Source of the DNA: Zymomonas sp.
GTDB taxonomy: Bacteria > Pseudomonadota > Alphaproteobacteria > Sphingomonadales > Sphingomonadaceae
Length of the DNA stretch: 21,832 nt
Direction: 5' to 3'
NCBI GenBank assembly: GCA_027489105.1
Contig: JAIYAJ010000423.1
Span: 1-21,832 of the forward strand
The translations under genes and the position numbers were made by a program. Shown one piece after another: positions 7,175-13,377 of the stretch. The notes below the pieces were generated by a model. The model searched no databases and was not told the DNA's origin. It saw only the letters and a program-made list of their open reading frames with translations. Every line of letters begins with the position of its first letter. The first letter of the stretch is position 1.

Positions 7175-7249
7175 TGGTGGGCGTGGCAAGGATTGAACTT
7201 GCGACCCCTGCGATGTCAACACAGTGCTCTACCACTGAGCTACACGCCC
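7175..7249 (-). tRNA. tRNA-Val (anticodon GAC)
   Basis: The minus strand folds as a complete cloverleaf of 75 bases including the encoded CCA. The acceptor stem is GGGCGTG/CACGCCC (7249-7243 with 7185-7179). The D arm is GCTC/GAGC, and the anticodon stem CTGTG/CGCAG closes the loop TTGACAT, giving anticodon GAC. The T arm is GCAAG/CTTGC with TTCGATC. GAC reads the valine codons GUC and GUU. The gene stands alone, between cpdR and the fasciclin gene, with its own terminator. Confidence 0.97.
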
Positions 7250-7259
7250 AATGCGGGGC

Positions 7260-7288
7260 TCCCTAGCGGAGGCTCGGGGGGCGCGCAA
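7260..7288 (-). promoter_or_regulatory. possible promoter of tRNA-Val
   Basis: On the minus strand TTGCGC (7288-7283) and TAGGGA (7265-7260) are 17 bases apart. The mature tRNA 5' end lies 11 bases after the -10 box, leaving a very short 5' leader. Both boxes are partial matches. Confidence 0.3.
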
Positions 7289-7294
7289 CCCCCC
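7276..7294 (-). terminator. hairpin downstream of cpdR
   Basis: GGGGGG (7276-7281) pairs with CCCCCC (7289-7294) around a seven-base loop, 15 bases after the cpdR stop codon. It lacks a T tract on the minus strand; the T-rich run (7300-7309) lies on its other side. It also overlaps the proposed tRNA -35 box. It may act as a weak terminator between the two transcription units. Confidence 0.35.
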
Positions 7295-7309
7295 ATGATG
7301 TTTCTTTTT

Positions 7310-7684
7310 CTACAGGCCCGTCGCGCTGCCGACCTGGAACATGCGGTCGACCTCCATCACCAGCTCACGCAGGTGGAAAGGCTTCGACAACACCTTGGCA
7401 TCGGGCGGCGTCGCACCGGCCTTGAGCGTCACGGCGGCAAAGCCGGTGATGAACATGACGCGCATGTTCGGCGCGATCACATTGGCGCGCTGGGCAAGCT
7501 CGATCCCGTCCATTTCCGGCATGACGATGTCGGTCAGCAGCAGATCGAAGCTCTCGCGTTCCAGCAGCGGGAGTGCGGCGGTACCGCGGTCGACGCTGGT
7601 GACGGCATAGCCCGAACGCTCGAGTGCCCGCGCGAGATACTCGCGCATCGAGTCGTCGTCCTCGGCCAGCAAAATACGGATCAT
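7310..7684 (-). CDS. cpdR: single-domain response regulator CpdR
   Basis: This is a 124-residue stand-alone receiver domain. The acidic pocket is at residues 9-11 (EDDD), the phosphorylation site is D52 in LLLTDIVMPEMDG, the switch Thr is T80 in FITGF, and the conserved Lys is K101 in VLSKPFHLRELVMEVDRM. The tail wording and the absence of an output domain match CpdR. In Caulobacter unphosphorylated CpdR directs ClpXP to the pole and to cell-cycle substrates such as PdeA, and the CckA-ChpT relay phosphorylates it. That role is inferred here by homology. The start at ATG 7684 gives the usual N terminus MIRILLAEDDD. It is divergent from the N-formylglutamate amidohydrolase gene across 158 bases containing two CCGCTTAAC copies. 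Confidence 0.9.
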   Translation of the reverse strand: MIRILLAEDDDSMREYLARALERSGYAVTSVDRGTAALPLLERESFDLLLTDIVMPEMDGIELAQRANVIAPNMRVMFITGFAAVTLKAGATPPDAKVLSKPFHLRELVMEVDRMFQVGSATGL

Positions 7685-7740
7685 CGCGTCACATCCTGCA
7701 TGCCGGCCTCGTGCCGGTCTGCCGTCCACTTATGCGCGAA

Positions 7741-7789
7741 CCGCTTAACAATTTCCAGATGCTGCCGAAAAAAGCGATTCCCGCTTAAC
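7741..7789. repeat. two direct copies of CCGCTTAAC in the cpdR upstream region
   Basis: The nine-base sequence CCGCTTAAC occurs at 7741-7749 and 7781-7789. The start-to-start distance is 40 bases, about four helical turns, so both would face the same side of the DNA. Each contains TTAAC, the half-site of the CtrA box, but the full TTAA-N7-TTAA spacing is not present. Confidence 0.5.
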
Positions 7790-7842
7790 CTTTCGTAGCG
7801 GCAGCTGTTGCGCGGCCATGCCCCCGACTCTAGCGTGAGGCC

Positions 7843-8703
7843 ATGGTTTCCGCCGCTCCCTTTACCCTGATCGGCCCGGCGCTGCCCGCGTCGCCGATCC
7901 TGCTGACGGTGCCGCATGCCGGGCGCGACTATCCGCCGTCGGTGATCGAGGCGGCGCGGGTTCCCGTGGAGCGGCTGCGGGCGCTCGAGGACCGCTATGC
8001 CGACGACTTGATCGGACCGGCCATCGCGCAAGGGGCAACCGCCATCGTCGCCAGCGTGGCGCGGGCGACCATAGACCTCAACCGTGACCCGCGCGAGATC
8101 GATCCGGCGATGGTCGAAGGGGTGCTCGCGGCCGAAGATCTATTGCTGAGCGGAAAGGTGCGCGCGGGGCTGGGCCTGTTTCCGCGGCGCCTCCCGTCCT
8201 GCGGTGAGCTGTGGCGGCGGCGGCTGACCCAGGATGCTGTGCGGAGCCGAATCGCCGAGATCCACGCACCTTATCACGCAGCGATAGCACAGCGGCTGGA
8301 ACTGACCCGGCAGCGTTTCGGGGCGGCGATCCTGATCGACTGCCATTCGATGCCACCACTGCCTATCCGGCAGCCGGACGGTCCGGTGCGGATCGTGGTG
8401 GGGGATCGCTTCGGCGCGGGGGCTTCGATCGCTGCGGTCGATCTGGTGATGGCGGTGATCGAGAGTGTCGGCCTGGTCGCGGCGCGGAACCATCCTTATG
8501 CGGGGGGCTATACGATCGACCGCCATGGCCGGCCCCGGCGCAACGTGCACGCGATCCAGATCGAATATGACCGGTCGCTCTACCTCGATGCAGCGCTGGA
8601 TCGTCCCGGACCCAATATGGAGGGGTGTGGCCGCCTGCTGGCGACGATCGCGAGCCGGCTGGAGAGCCTGTTCAGGCCCGAAGCGCAGATCGCTGCGGAA
8701 TAA
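7843..8703 (+). CDS. N-formylglutamate amidohydrolase family protein
   Basis: This is a 286-residue cytosolic protein of the N-formylglutamate amidohydrolase (FGase) family, which hydrolyses N-formyl-L-glutamate to formate and glutamate in one branch of histidine breakdown. Visible family features are VPHAGRDYP (23-31) with H25, EDRYADDL (49-56), TIDLNRDPREID (77-88) and ILIDCHSMPP (163-172), where His and Asp are probable metal or catalytic residues. The end NVHAIQIEYDRSLYLD is also typical. No other histidine-utilisation gene is nearby, so it may act on another N-formyl or N-acyl amino acid; I do not assign hutG. ATG 7843 is the only good start, with a weak GTGAGG just before it. Confidence 0.9.
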   Translation: MVSAAPFTLIGPALPASPILLTVPHAGRDYPPSVIEAARVPVERLRALEDRYADDLIGPAIAQGATAIVASVARATIDLNRDPREIDPAMVEGVLAAEDLLLSGKVRAGLGLFPRRLPSCGELWRRRLTQDAVRSRIAEIHAPYHAAIAQRLELTRQRFGAAILIDCHSMPPLPIRQPDGPVRIVVGDRFGAGASIAAVDLVMAVIESVGLVAARNHPYAGGYTIDRHGRPRRNVHAIQIEYDRSLYLDAALDRPGPNMEGCGRLLATIASRLESLFRPEAQIAAE

Positions 8704-8714
8704 GGGAAGGCCCC

Positions 8715-8824
8715 GATAAAAGAACCACCTCGTGCTTTCGCACGAGGTGGCCAAGGTTCAGGGAGGAACGCATCCCGGGGGATGCGTCGTACGGGGCCGC
8801 GAAAGGGGGGCACGACCACCGCAC
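8715..8824 (-). ncRNA. candidate small RNA, about 110 nt
   Basis: Between the amidohydrolase and sapC genes the minus strand carries a promoter, a structured segment and a terminator with no coding frame that resembles a protein. A transcript from about 8824 would contain a GUCGU/ACGAC pairing, then an eight-base stem ACGCATCC/GGATGCGT with a four-base loop (8787-8768). A single-stranded stretch, UUCCUCCCUGAACCUUGG, follows. An 11-base terminator stem with a GAAA tetraloop and a T-rich tail ends it. The exposed CCUCCC could pair with Shine-Dalgarno sequences. I do not match it to a named RNA family. It could instead be a processed 3' end of sapC mRNA. Confidence 0.5.
8725..8750 (-). terminator. 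strong rho-independent terminator (small RNA or sapC)
   Basis: CCACCTCGTGC (8725-8735) pairs perfectly with GCACGAGGTGG (8740-8750). Read on the minus strand the loop is GAAA, a stable GNRA tetraloop, and the stem is followed by TTCTTTTATC. On the plus strand, 21 bases after the amidohydrolase stop, the loop is TTTC and no T tract follows, so the minus strand is the likelier user. Confidence 0.85.
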
Positions 8825-8830
8825 ATCCGC

Positions 8831-8859
8831 AAGATAGGTCGACTGCCCCGATCTTTCAA
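8831..8859 (-). promoter_or_regulatory. sigma-70-type promoter for the candidate small RNA
   Basis: On the minus strand TTGAAA (8859-8854) and TATCTT (8836-8831) are exactly 17 bases apart. The -35 matches five of six consensus bases and the -10 four of six. The predicted start is near 8824. Confidence 0.55.
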
Positions 8860-8921
8860 GAACAGTTCGACCCATTTTGGGGAAATTCCTTAGTTCCGCA
8901 GCACTTTCCCCCCGTTTCGCC

Positions 8922-9698
8922 TCAGGCCTGCGCCTCGACCGGGGTCACCGGCGGTGCCTTGCCCTGCTGCGCCTGCATCCCGAATACGTCGCGAATCAGC
9001 GACAGGGAAAAGAGGTGGGCGTAAATCAGCGGCAGCAGACCGCTCTGGACCATCTTGCGCAGCACGTCCCCGCGAAGCTCCTTGAGCTTGTCCTCCGAGA
9101 TGATCTGGAAGCCGCGATACACGAAGGGCTGGCCACCTTCCGGCTCGATCGTGACTTCGCCGTCGATCAGCAGCTTGTTCTGGATCAGCTCCTGCATGAA
9201 CATGCCGGTGCGCATGCCGGCCTGCTCGAACTGCTCGCAGAAGGCGAGGGTGTTCTTGGTCGCCTCGGCCGGTTCCTCGCCGTCGAACAGCGGCATGCCG
9301 TCCTCGAACTCGCCGATCACGCCAGAGGTGCCGTCGAAGCACAGCGACAGGTCGTCGCTGTCCGGGCGCAGCCGGGCGAGCATGAACGGATAGCGGCGGA
9401 CATAGGCCGGGATGTAGATGTCGCGGGTGGGCATGCCCTTCTCGTCGACGAACACGTTGACGCCGTCATTGAGTCCGAACAGCGCCAGCGGCACGGGTTC
9501 CGGACCTGCCGAGAAGACGATCGGATAGTAGCGCTGTGCGGAGATGAACTCCTCGACCGTCAGCGGCACCGCATGGGCGGTAGCGAAGAATTCGGCGGAC
9601 TCCAGCGTGCGCGCCTTCCAGTTGGCGTGAAGCTGGCTCGAGAGCGGCTGCAATTCATTATAGAAGAGGGGCAGGGCGTTGGCCGGGGCAGTCGCCAT
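8922..9698 (-). CDS. SapC family protein
   Basis: This is a 258-residue protein of the SapC family (Pfam SapC), frequent and often duplicated in sphingomonads and Caulobacter. The family name comes from a Campylobacter S-layer export component, but the function of these proteobacterial proteins is not established. Visible family features are PLFYNELQPLSSQLHANWK near the N terminus, FSAGPEPVPLALFGL (52-66), YIPAYVRRYPFML (about 95-107) and LPLIYAHLFSLSLI near the end. No signal peptide or membrane helix is evident. ATG 9698 was chosen because AGGAG lies seven bases upstream. The flavoenzyme gene ends 73 bases upstream on the same strand, so the two could be co-transcribed. Confidence 0.88.
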   Translation of the reverse strand: MATAPANALPLFYNELQPLSSQLHANWKARTLESAEFFATAHAVPLTVEEFISAQRYYPIVFSAGPEPVPLALFGLNDGVNVFVDEKGMPTRDIYIPAYVRRYPFMLARLRPDSDDLSLCFDGTSGVIGEFEDGMPLFDGEEPAEATKNTLAFCEQFEQAGMRTGMFMQELIQNKLLIDGEVTIEPEGGQPFVYRGFQIISEDKLKELRGDVLRKMVQSGLLPLIYAHLFSLSLIRDVFGMQAQQGKAPPVTPVEAQA

Positions 9699-9771
9699 CG
9701 ACAATCTCCTGAAAACCGGTTGAGAGGTGGATGATTTCGCGGGTTGCGGACCCGGACGATCGTGCCGCCGT

Positions 9772-11229
9772 CTATTGATCCTTGGCCTCTGGCGCAAGCG
9801 GAACAAGCTTGCCGGGGTTCATGATACCGAGCGGATCGATCGCTTGCTTTATGGCGCGGAGCATGGCGAGCCGCACCGGATCTCCGAGGCGCGCAAACTC
9901 GGCGAGCTTGGCCTGCCCGATGCCGTGCTCGGCCGACAGCGAGCCGCCGGCCGCCGCGACGAGATCGTGCACCATGGCGGTCGCGTCGCGTCCGTACGCG
10001 GCGATCCAGCTTTCGCGATCGGCATCGGCCGGGGGGAGCAGATTGAAGTGAATGTTGCCGTCGCCCAGATGGCCGAAGGCGATGATCCGGGACCCCGGAA
10101 ATCTGGCCTCGATGCGGGCCCCCTCGCGCTCCAGGAAGATCGGCATCTCCGAGACTGGGACGGAAATATCATGCTTGAGCGAAGGACCGTCACGCTTTTC
10201 GGCTTCGGAGATGGACTCCCGCAGGGCCCAGAGCGCTTCGGCCTGGGCTTCGCTCGCGGCGATGGTGGCGTCGAGGATCAGGTCCTGCTCCATGGCGTCG
10301 GCCAGCGCGGATTCCAGCAGGGCGGCTGGCGGAGCATCGTCACGGTTTCCCACCGCTTCGATCAGCACATTCCAGGGGCAGGGGGAGGCAAGCGGCGCGC
10401 GCATGCCGGGAATATTCTCCAGAACGAGCGCCAGCGCATCGGCCGGGACCAGTTCGAAGCTCTCGATGATCTCCGGTGATCGTTCCTCGAGCCGGCGCAG
10501 CAGGTGCAGGGCGTTCGCCGGGCCGTCGAGCCCGACCCAGGCGACGGCGCGCGCGCCCACTGCTGGTACGAGCCGCAGCGCCGCCGCAGTGACGATGCCC
10601 AGTGTGCCCTCGGCGCCGGTCAGCAGCTGGCGCAGATCATAGCCGCGATTGTCCTTGCGCAGGGTCGCCAATCCCTCGAACAGCGCGCCATCGGGCAGCA
10701 CGGCCTCCAGCCCGAGCACCAGCGAGCGCATCGGGCCGAAGCGCAGCACCTGCGTGCCGCCCGCATTGGTCGAAATCAGCCCGCCCACCGTCGCCGAGCC
10801 CTTGGCGGCAAGCGACAAGGGAAAGCGCCGCCCGATCGCCGCCGCAGCCGCATGCAGATCGGACAGGATCACGCCGGCTTCCGCGATGACCGCATTGTCG
10901 GTCGCCGAAGCTGAGCGGATCCGGTTCATCCGTCGCATCGACAGGAGCAGCGCGGAGCCATCGGCGGGGGGCGTGGCGCCGGCCACCGTGCCGGTGTTGC
11001 CGCCTTGCGGAACCAGCGCGACGCGCGCCTCCGCGGCGAGGCGGACGATCGCCGACACCTCCTCGGTGGTTGCCGGAGCGAGCAGGGCGATGCTCGTGCC
11101 GCTATATCGGCCGCGCCAGTCGGTCAGCCAGGGCGTGATCAGGTCGTCGTCGGTGACGCAGCCCTGTGGACCCAGCAGGTCGTGCAGACGGGCGACGAGA
11201 GCGGCATCGGGGCGGTTGAGCTGCGGCAT
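9772..11229 (-). CDS. FAD-linked oxidase, D-2-hydroxyglutarate dehydrogenase-like
   Basis: This is a 485-residue flavoprotein of the vanillyl-alcohol-oxidase/GlcD superfamily. The FAD-binding PCMH domain includes VPQGGNTGTVAG (73-84), AAKGSATVGGLISTNAGG (141-158), LRKDNRGYDLRQLLTGAEGTLGI (190-212). The C-terminal cap has HLGDGNIHFNL (387-397) and SAEHGIG (432-438). H387, H394 and E434 match the metal ligands of D-2-hydroxyglutarate dehydrogenase, and the end IDPLGIMNPGK is typical. The GGNTG and RKDNxGYDL wording is closer to D2HGDH than to glycolate or D-lactate dehydrogenases, although those remain possible. Electrons would pass to an electron-transfer protein or quinone. ATG 11229 fits family N termini; no good Shine-Dalgarno sequence precedes it. 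Confidence 0.88.
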   Translation of the reverse strand: MPQLNRPDAALVARLHDLLGPQGCVTDDDLITPWLTDWRGRYSGTSIALLAPATTEEVSAIVRLAAEARVALVPQGGNTGTVAGATPPADGSALLLSMRRMNRIRSASATDNAVIAEAGVILSDLHAAAAAIGRRFPLSLAAKGSATVGGLISTNAGGTQVLRFGPMRSLVLGLEAVLPDGALFEGLATLRKDNRGYDLRQLLTGAEGTLGIVTAAALRLVPAVGARAVAWVGLDGPANALHLLRRLEERSPEIIESFELVPADALALVLENIPGMRAPLASPCPWNVLIEAVGNRDDAPPAALLESALADAMEQDLILDATIAASEAQAEALWALRESISEAEKRDGPSLKHDISVPVSEMPIFLEREGARIEARFPGSRIIAFGHLGDGNIHFNLLPPADADRESWIAAYGRDATAMVHDLVAAAGGSLSAEHGIGQAKLAEFARLGDPVRLAMLRAIKQAIDPLGIMNPGKLVPLAPEAKDQ

Positions 11230-11310
11230 CGGCGGAACATAATGCAGCGCTGGCGCGATTAGCCAGCATAACCGACATGTGCGACAGTTCATCGGTCGTT
11301 CAACCGGTTG

Positions 11311-11337
11311 CACCCATGAGGATCGGCCTTATGGGTG
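11311..11337. repeat. seven-base inverted repeat between divergent genes
   Basis: CACCCAT (11311-11317) and ATGGGTG (11331-11337) are perfect inverted copies 13 bases apart. They lie in the 153-base gap between the flavoenzyme gene (-) and the small secreted protein gene (+). The right arm overlaps TATGGG (11330-11335), a possible -10 box with TTGCAC (11308-11313) 16 bases upstream. It may be an operator or an RNA hairpin. Confidence 0.4.
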
Positions 11338-11382
11338 GGCCAGACACCAAATGGTGCGGGTAAAAAGGGTGGAACGTCGGAC

Positions 11383-11835
11383 GTGAATTTCGGCCGCTTG
11401 CCGCGAGTCCTGACCATCGGGGTGCCGCTTGCCTCGATCGCATCCCTGTGCCCTTTGCTTCCGGGCCTGGCCGAGCCTGCGCGGACGGTGCTGGCCCAGA
11501 TGAGCATCCAGCAAACGCTCGTCGTTCGCGTTCCCGCCCGCGCCCCGCAGAAGCCTCTGAAGTGGAAAGAGAAGAAGGGGCCGAAATGCGTCGTCATGGC
11601 AAATATCGCCGGGGCTGCCGTCGTCGCCGATGACGCCATCGACCTGGCCATGCGCGGCGGGCAGCGACTGCGCGCCGAATTCTCGTCGCGCTGTCCGGCG
11701 CTCGACTATTATTCGGGCTTCTACATCCTACCGACCGACGATGGTCGCATCTGCGCGGGCCGCGACGTCATCCGCACCCGTTCGGGCGGGCAGTGCGAAA
11801 TCCGGCGTTTTCGCAAGCTCGTGCTCGACGACTGA
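11383..11835 (+). CDS. small secreted protein of unknown function
   Basis: This is a protein of about 150 residues that I recognise only as a type recurring in sphingomonads, without known function. With the GTG 11383 start, residues 1 to about 38 look like an export signal (MNFGRLPR, then a hydrophobic core, then LAEPARTVLAQ). The mature part contains the two cysteine-bearing segments KWKEKKGPKCVVM and CPALDYYSGFYILPTDDGRICAGRDVIRTRSGGQC. Four cysteines could form two disulfides in the periplasm. The C terminus is basic (EIRRFRKLVLDD). The frame stays open to GTG 11335, so the start is uncertain; GTG 11383 was chosen for the signal-like N terminus and a GGTGGA upstream. The helicase gene follows after 98 bases. 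Confidence 0.72.
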   Translation: MNFGRLPRVLTIGVPLASIASLCPLLPGLAEPARTVLAQMSIQQTLVVRVPARAPQKPLKWKEKKGPKCVVMANIAGAAVVADDAIDLAMRGGQRLRAEFSSRCPALDYYSGFYILPTDDGRICAGRDVIRTRSGGQCEIRRFRKLVLDD

Positions 11836-11933
11836 GCGGCGGCGGGCCGCATAATCCTTGACAAATCGTGCATGGGCGCCCAATCGGCCGCTCAGTGTGG
11901 AATTGGGTTTCGCACGCTTTTCCGGATAGCTTC

Positions 11934-13307
11934 ATGTCCTTTGCCGATCTCGGCCTTTCCGACGAACTTCTCCGCGCTATCGTGGAGTCCGGCTACACCG
12001 AGCCCACGCCGATCCAGGCGCAGGCGATTCCGCCGGTCCTCATGATGAAGGATCTGATCGGTATCGCCCAGACCGGCACGGGAAAGACAGCCAGCTTCGT
12101 CCTGCCGATGATCGACATCCTGGCGCAGGGACGCAGCCGTGCGCGCATGCCGCGCTCTCTCATTCTCGAGCCGACGCGCGAGCTTGCCGCGCAGGTTGCT
12201 GAGAACTTCGAGAAATATGGCAAATATCATAAGCTTAACATGGCACTCCTCATTGGTGGCGTGAACATGGGCGAGCAGGTCGCGGCGCTCGAAAAGGGCG
12301 TGGACGTACTGATCGCCACCCCCGGCCGCCTGATGGATCTGTTCCAGCGCGGCAAGATATTGCTGACCGGCTACAGCCTGCTGGTGATCGACGAAGCCGA
12401 CCGCATGCTCGACATGGGCTTCATCCCCGACATCGAGGAAATCTGCACCAAGCTCCCGGCGCAGCGGCAGACGCTGCTCTTCTCGGCCACCATGCCGGCG
12501 CCGATCAAGAAGCTGGCGGACAAGTTCCTGTCCAATCCGAAGCAGATCGAGGTTTCGCGTCCGGCGAGCACCAATTTGTCGATCGACCAGTCGCTCGTCG
12601 AGACGTCGAGCCGTGGCAAGCGCGAAACCCTGCGCAGTCTCCTGCGTAGTGAGACGGTCACCACCGCGATCATCTTTTCGAACCGCAAGACCACGGTGCG
12701 CGATCTGGCATCCAGCCTGGCGCGCCACGGTTTCAAGGCGGGGCAGATCCATGGCGACATGGAGCAGCCCGAGCGTCTGCGGGAACTCGAGCGTTTCAAG
12801 GGCGGCGAGATCAATATCCTCGTCGCATCCGACGTCGCCGCGCGCGGGCTCGACATCAAGGGCGTGAGCCACGTCTTCAATTTCGACGTGCCCTGGCACC
12901 CGGACGATTATGTCCATCGCGTCGGCCGCACGGGCCGTGGCGGTGCGACCGGTACCGCGATCACTTTGGTGACTCCGGAAGATGCCGAAGCCGTCGCTGC
13001 GATCGAGAAGCTCACGGGTGCGGCCCTGCCCCGCCGTCCGCGTGGCGACGGCGTGGAAGCGCCTGCTGAACAAGTTGAAGCGGCACCGCGCGAGAAGCGG
13101 CAGCCCCGTCGCGAGAGGGCGCCCCGCGAGGAGCGGGCGCGTCCCGAGCAGACCGAGCGCAAGGCGGAGAGCGTGCCCAAGCGCGAGCCGCGTCGCGAAG
13201 AGCGCCGGCCCCGCCGCGACGATCGACGCGATCGCAACGATGATGGGCCGGACGATGGCTGGAACGGTCCGGTGCCGAGCTTCCTGACGGTCGGCCTGAC
13301 CAACTGA
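11934..13307 (+). CDS. DEAD-box ATP-dependent RNA helicase, RhlE type
   Basis: This 457-residue protein is a cytosolic RNA helicase likely acting in ribosome assembly or mRNA turnover. All core motifs are present: the Q motif (FADLGLSDELL to TPIQ, residues 3-28), motif I AQTGTGKT (45-52), Ia PTRELA (80-85), DEAD (153-156), SAT (184-186), motif IV IIFSNRK, V ARGLDI and VI HRVGRTGR (328-335). Residues 366-440 are a low-complexity Arg/Glu/Pro-rich tail, probably RNA-binding, ending in a short hydrophobic tip, VPSFLTVGLTN. The sequence agrees best with the RhlE subgroup. ATG 11934 was chosen because the family begins with the F of the Q motif; the frame is open to 11868. A perfect -35-like TTGACA lies at 11858-11863, without a good -10 box. 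Confidence 0.95.
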   Translation: MSFADLGLSDELLRAIVESGYTEPTPIQAQAIPPVLMMKDLIGIAQTGTGKTASFVLPMIDILAQGRSRARMPRSLILEPTRELAAQVAENFEKYGKYHKLNMALLIGGVNMGEQVAALEKGVDVLIATPGRLMDLFQRGKILLTGYSLLVIDEADRMLDMGFIPDIEEICTKLPAQRQTLLFSATMPAPIKKLADKFLSNPKQIEVSRPASTNLSIDQSLVETSSRGKRETLRSLLRSETVTTAIIFSNRKTTVRDLASSLARHGFKAGQIHGDMEQPERLRELERFKGGEINILVASDVAARGLDIKGVSHVFNFDVPWHPDDYVHRVGRTGRGGATGTAITLVTPEDAEAVAAIEKLTGAALPRRPRGDGVEAPAEQVEAAPREKRQPRRERAPREERARPEQTERKAESVPKREPRREERRPRRDDRRDRNDDGPDDGWNGPVPSFLTVGLTN

Positions 13308-13330
13308 TCCCCGTCCCGGGCGGGACGCGA

Positions 13331-13377
13331 AAGGCCGGATCACCCGCAAAGGCGGTGACCCGGCCTTGTCTTCATTT
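13331..13377. terminator. terminator between convergent helicase and M20 peptidase genes
   Basis: AAGGCCGG (13331-13338) pairs with CCGGCCTT (13360-13367), and the stem continues inward with TCACC/GGTGA after one mismatch. On the plus strand it is followed by the T-rich GTCTTCATTT, so it should end helicase transcription. It abuts the last codon of the minus-strand peptidase and may serve that gene too. Confidence 0.85.

Noticed and set aside
7741..7789. A canonical CtrA box (TTAA-N7-TTAA) upstream of cpdR
   Set aside because: Only the half-site TTAAC is present, twice, 40 bases apart; the full spacing is not found.
8725..8750. Terminator of the amidohydrolase gene on the plus strand
   Set aside because: Position would suit, but no T tract follows on that strand, whereas the minus strand has TTCTTTTATC directly after the stem. 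Secondary use on the plus strand is not excluded.
8879..8911. GGGGAAA/TTTCCCC pairing just after the sapC stop as a terminator
   Set aside because: Stem of seven with a loop of about 19 bases and no T tract; too weak to call.
11892..13349. Minus-strand frame of 485 codons
   Set aside because: It mirrors the DEAD-box helicase gene, which has all its motifs on the plus strand.
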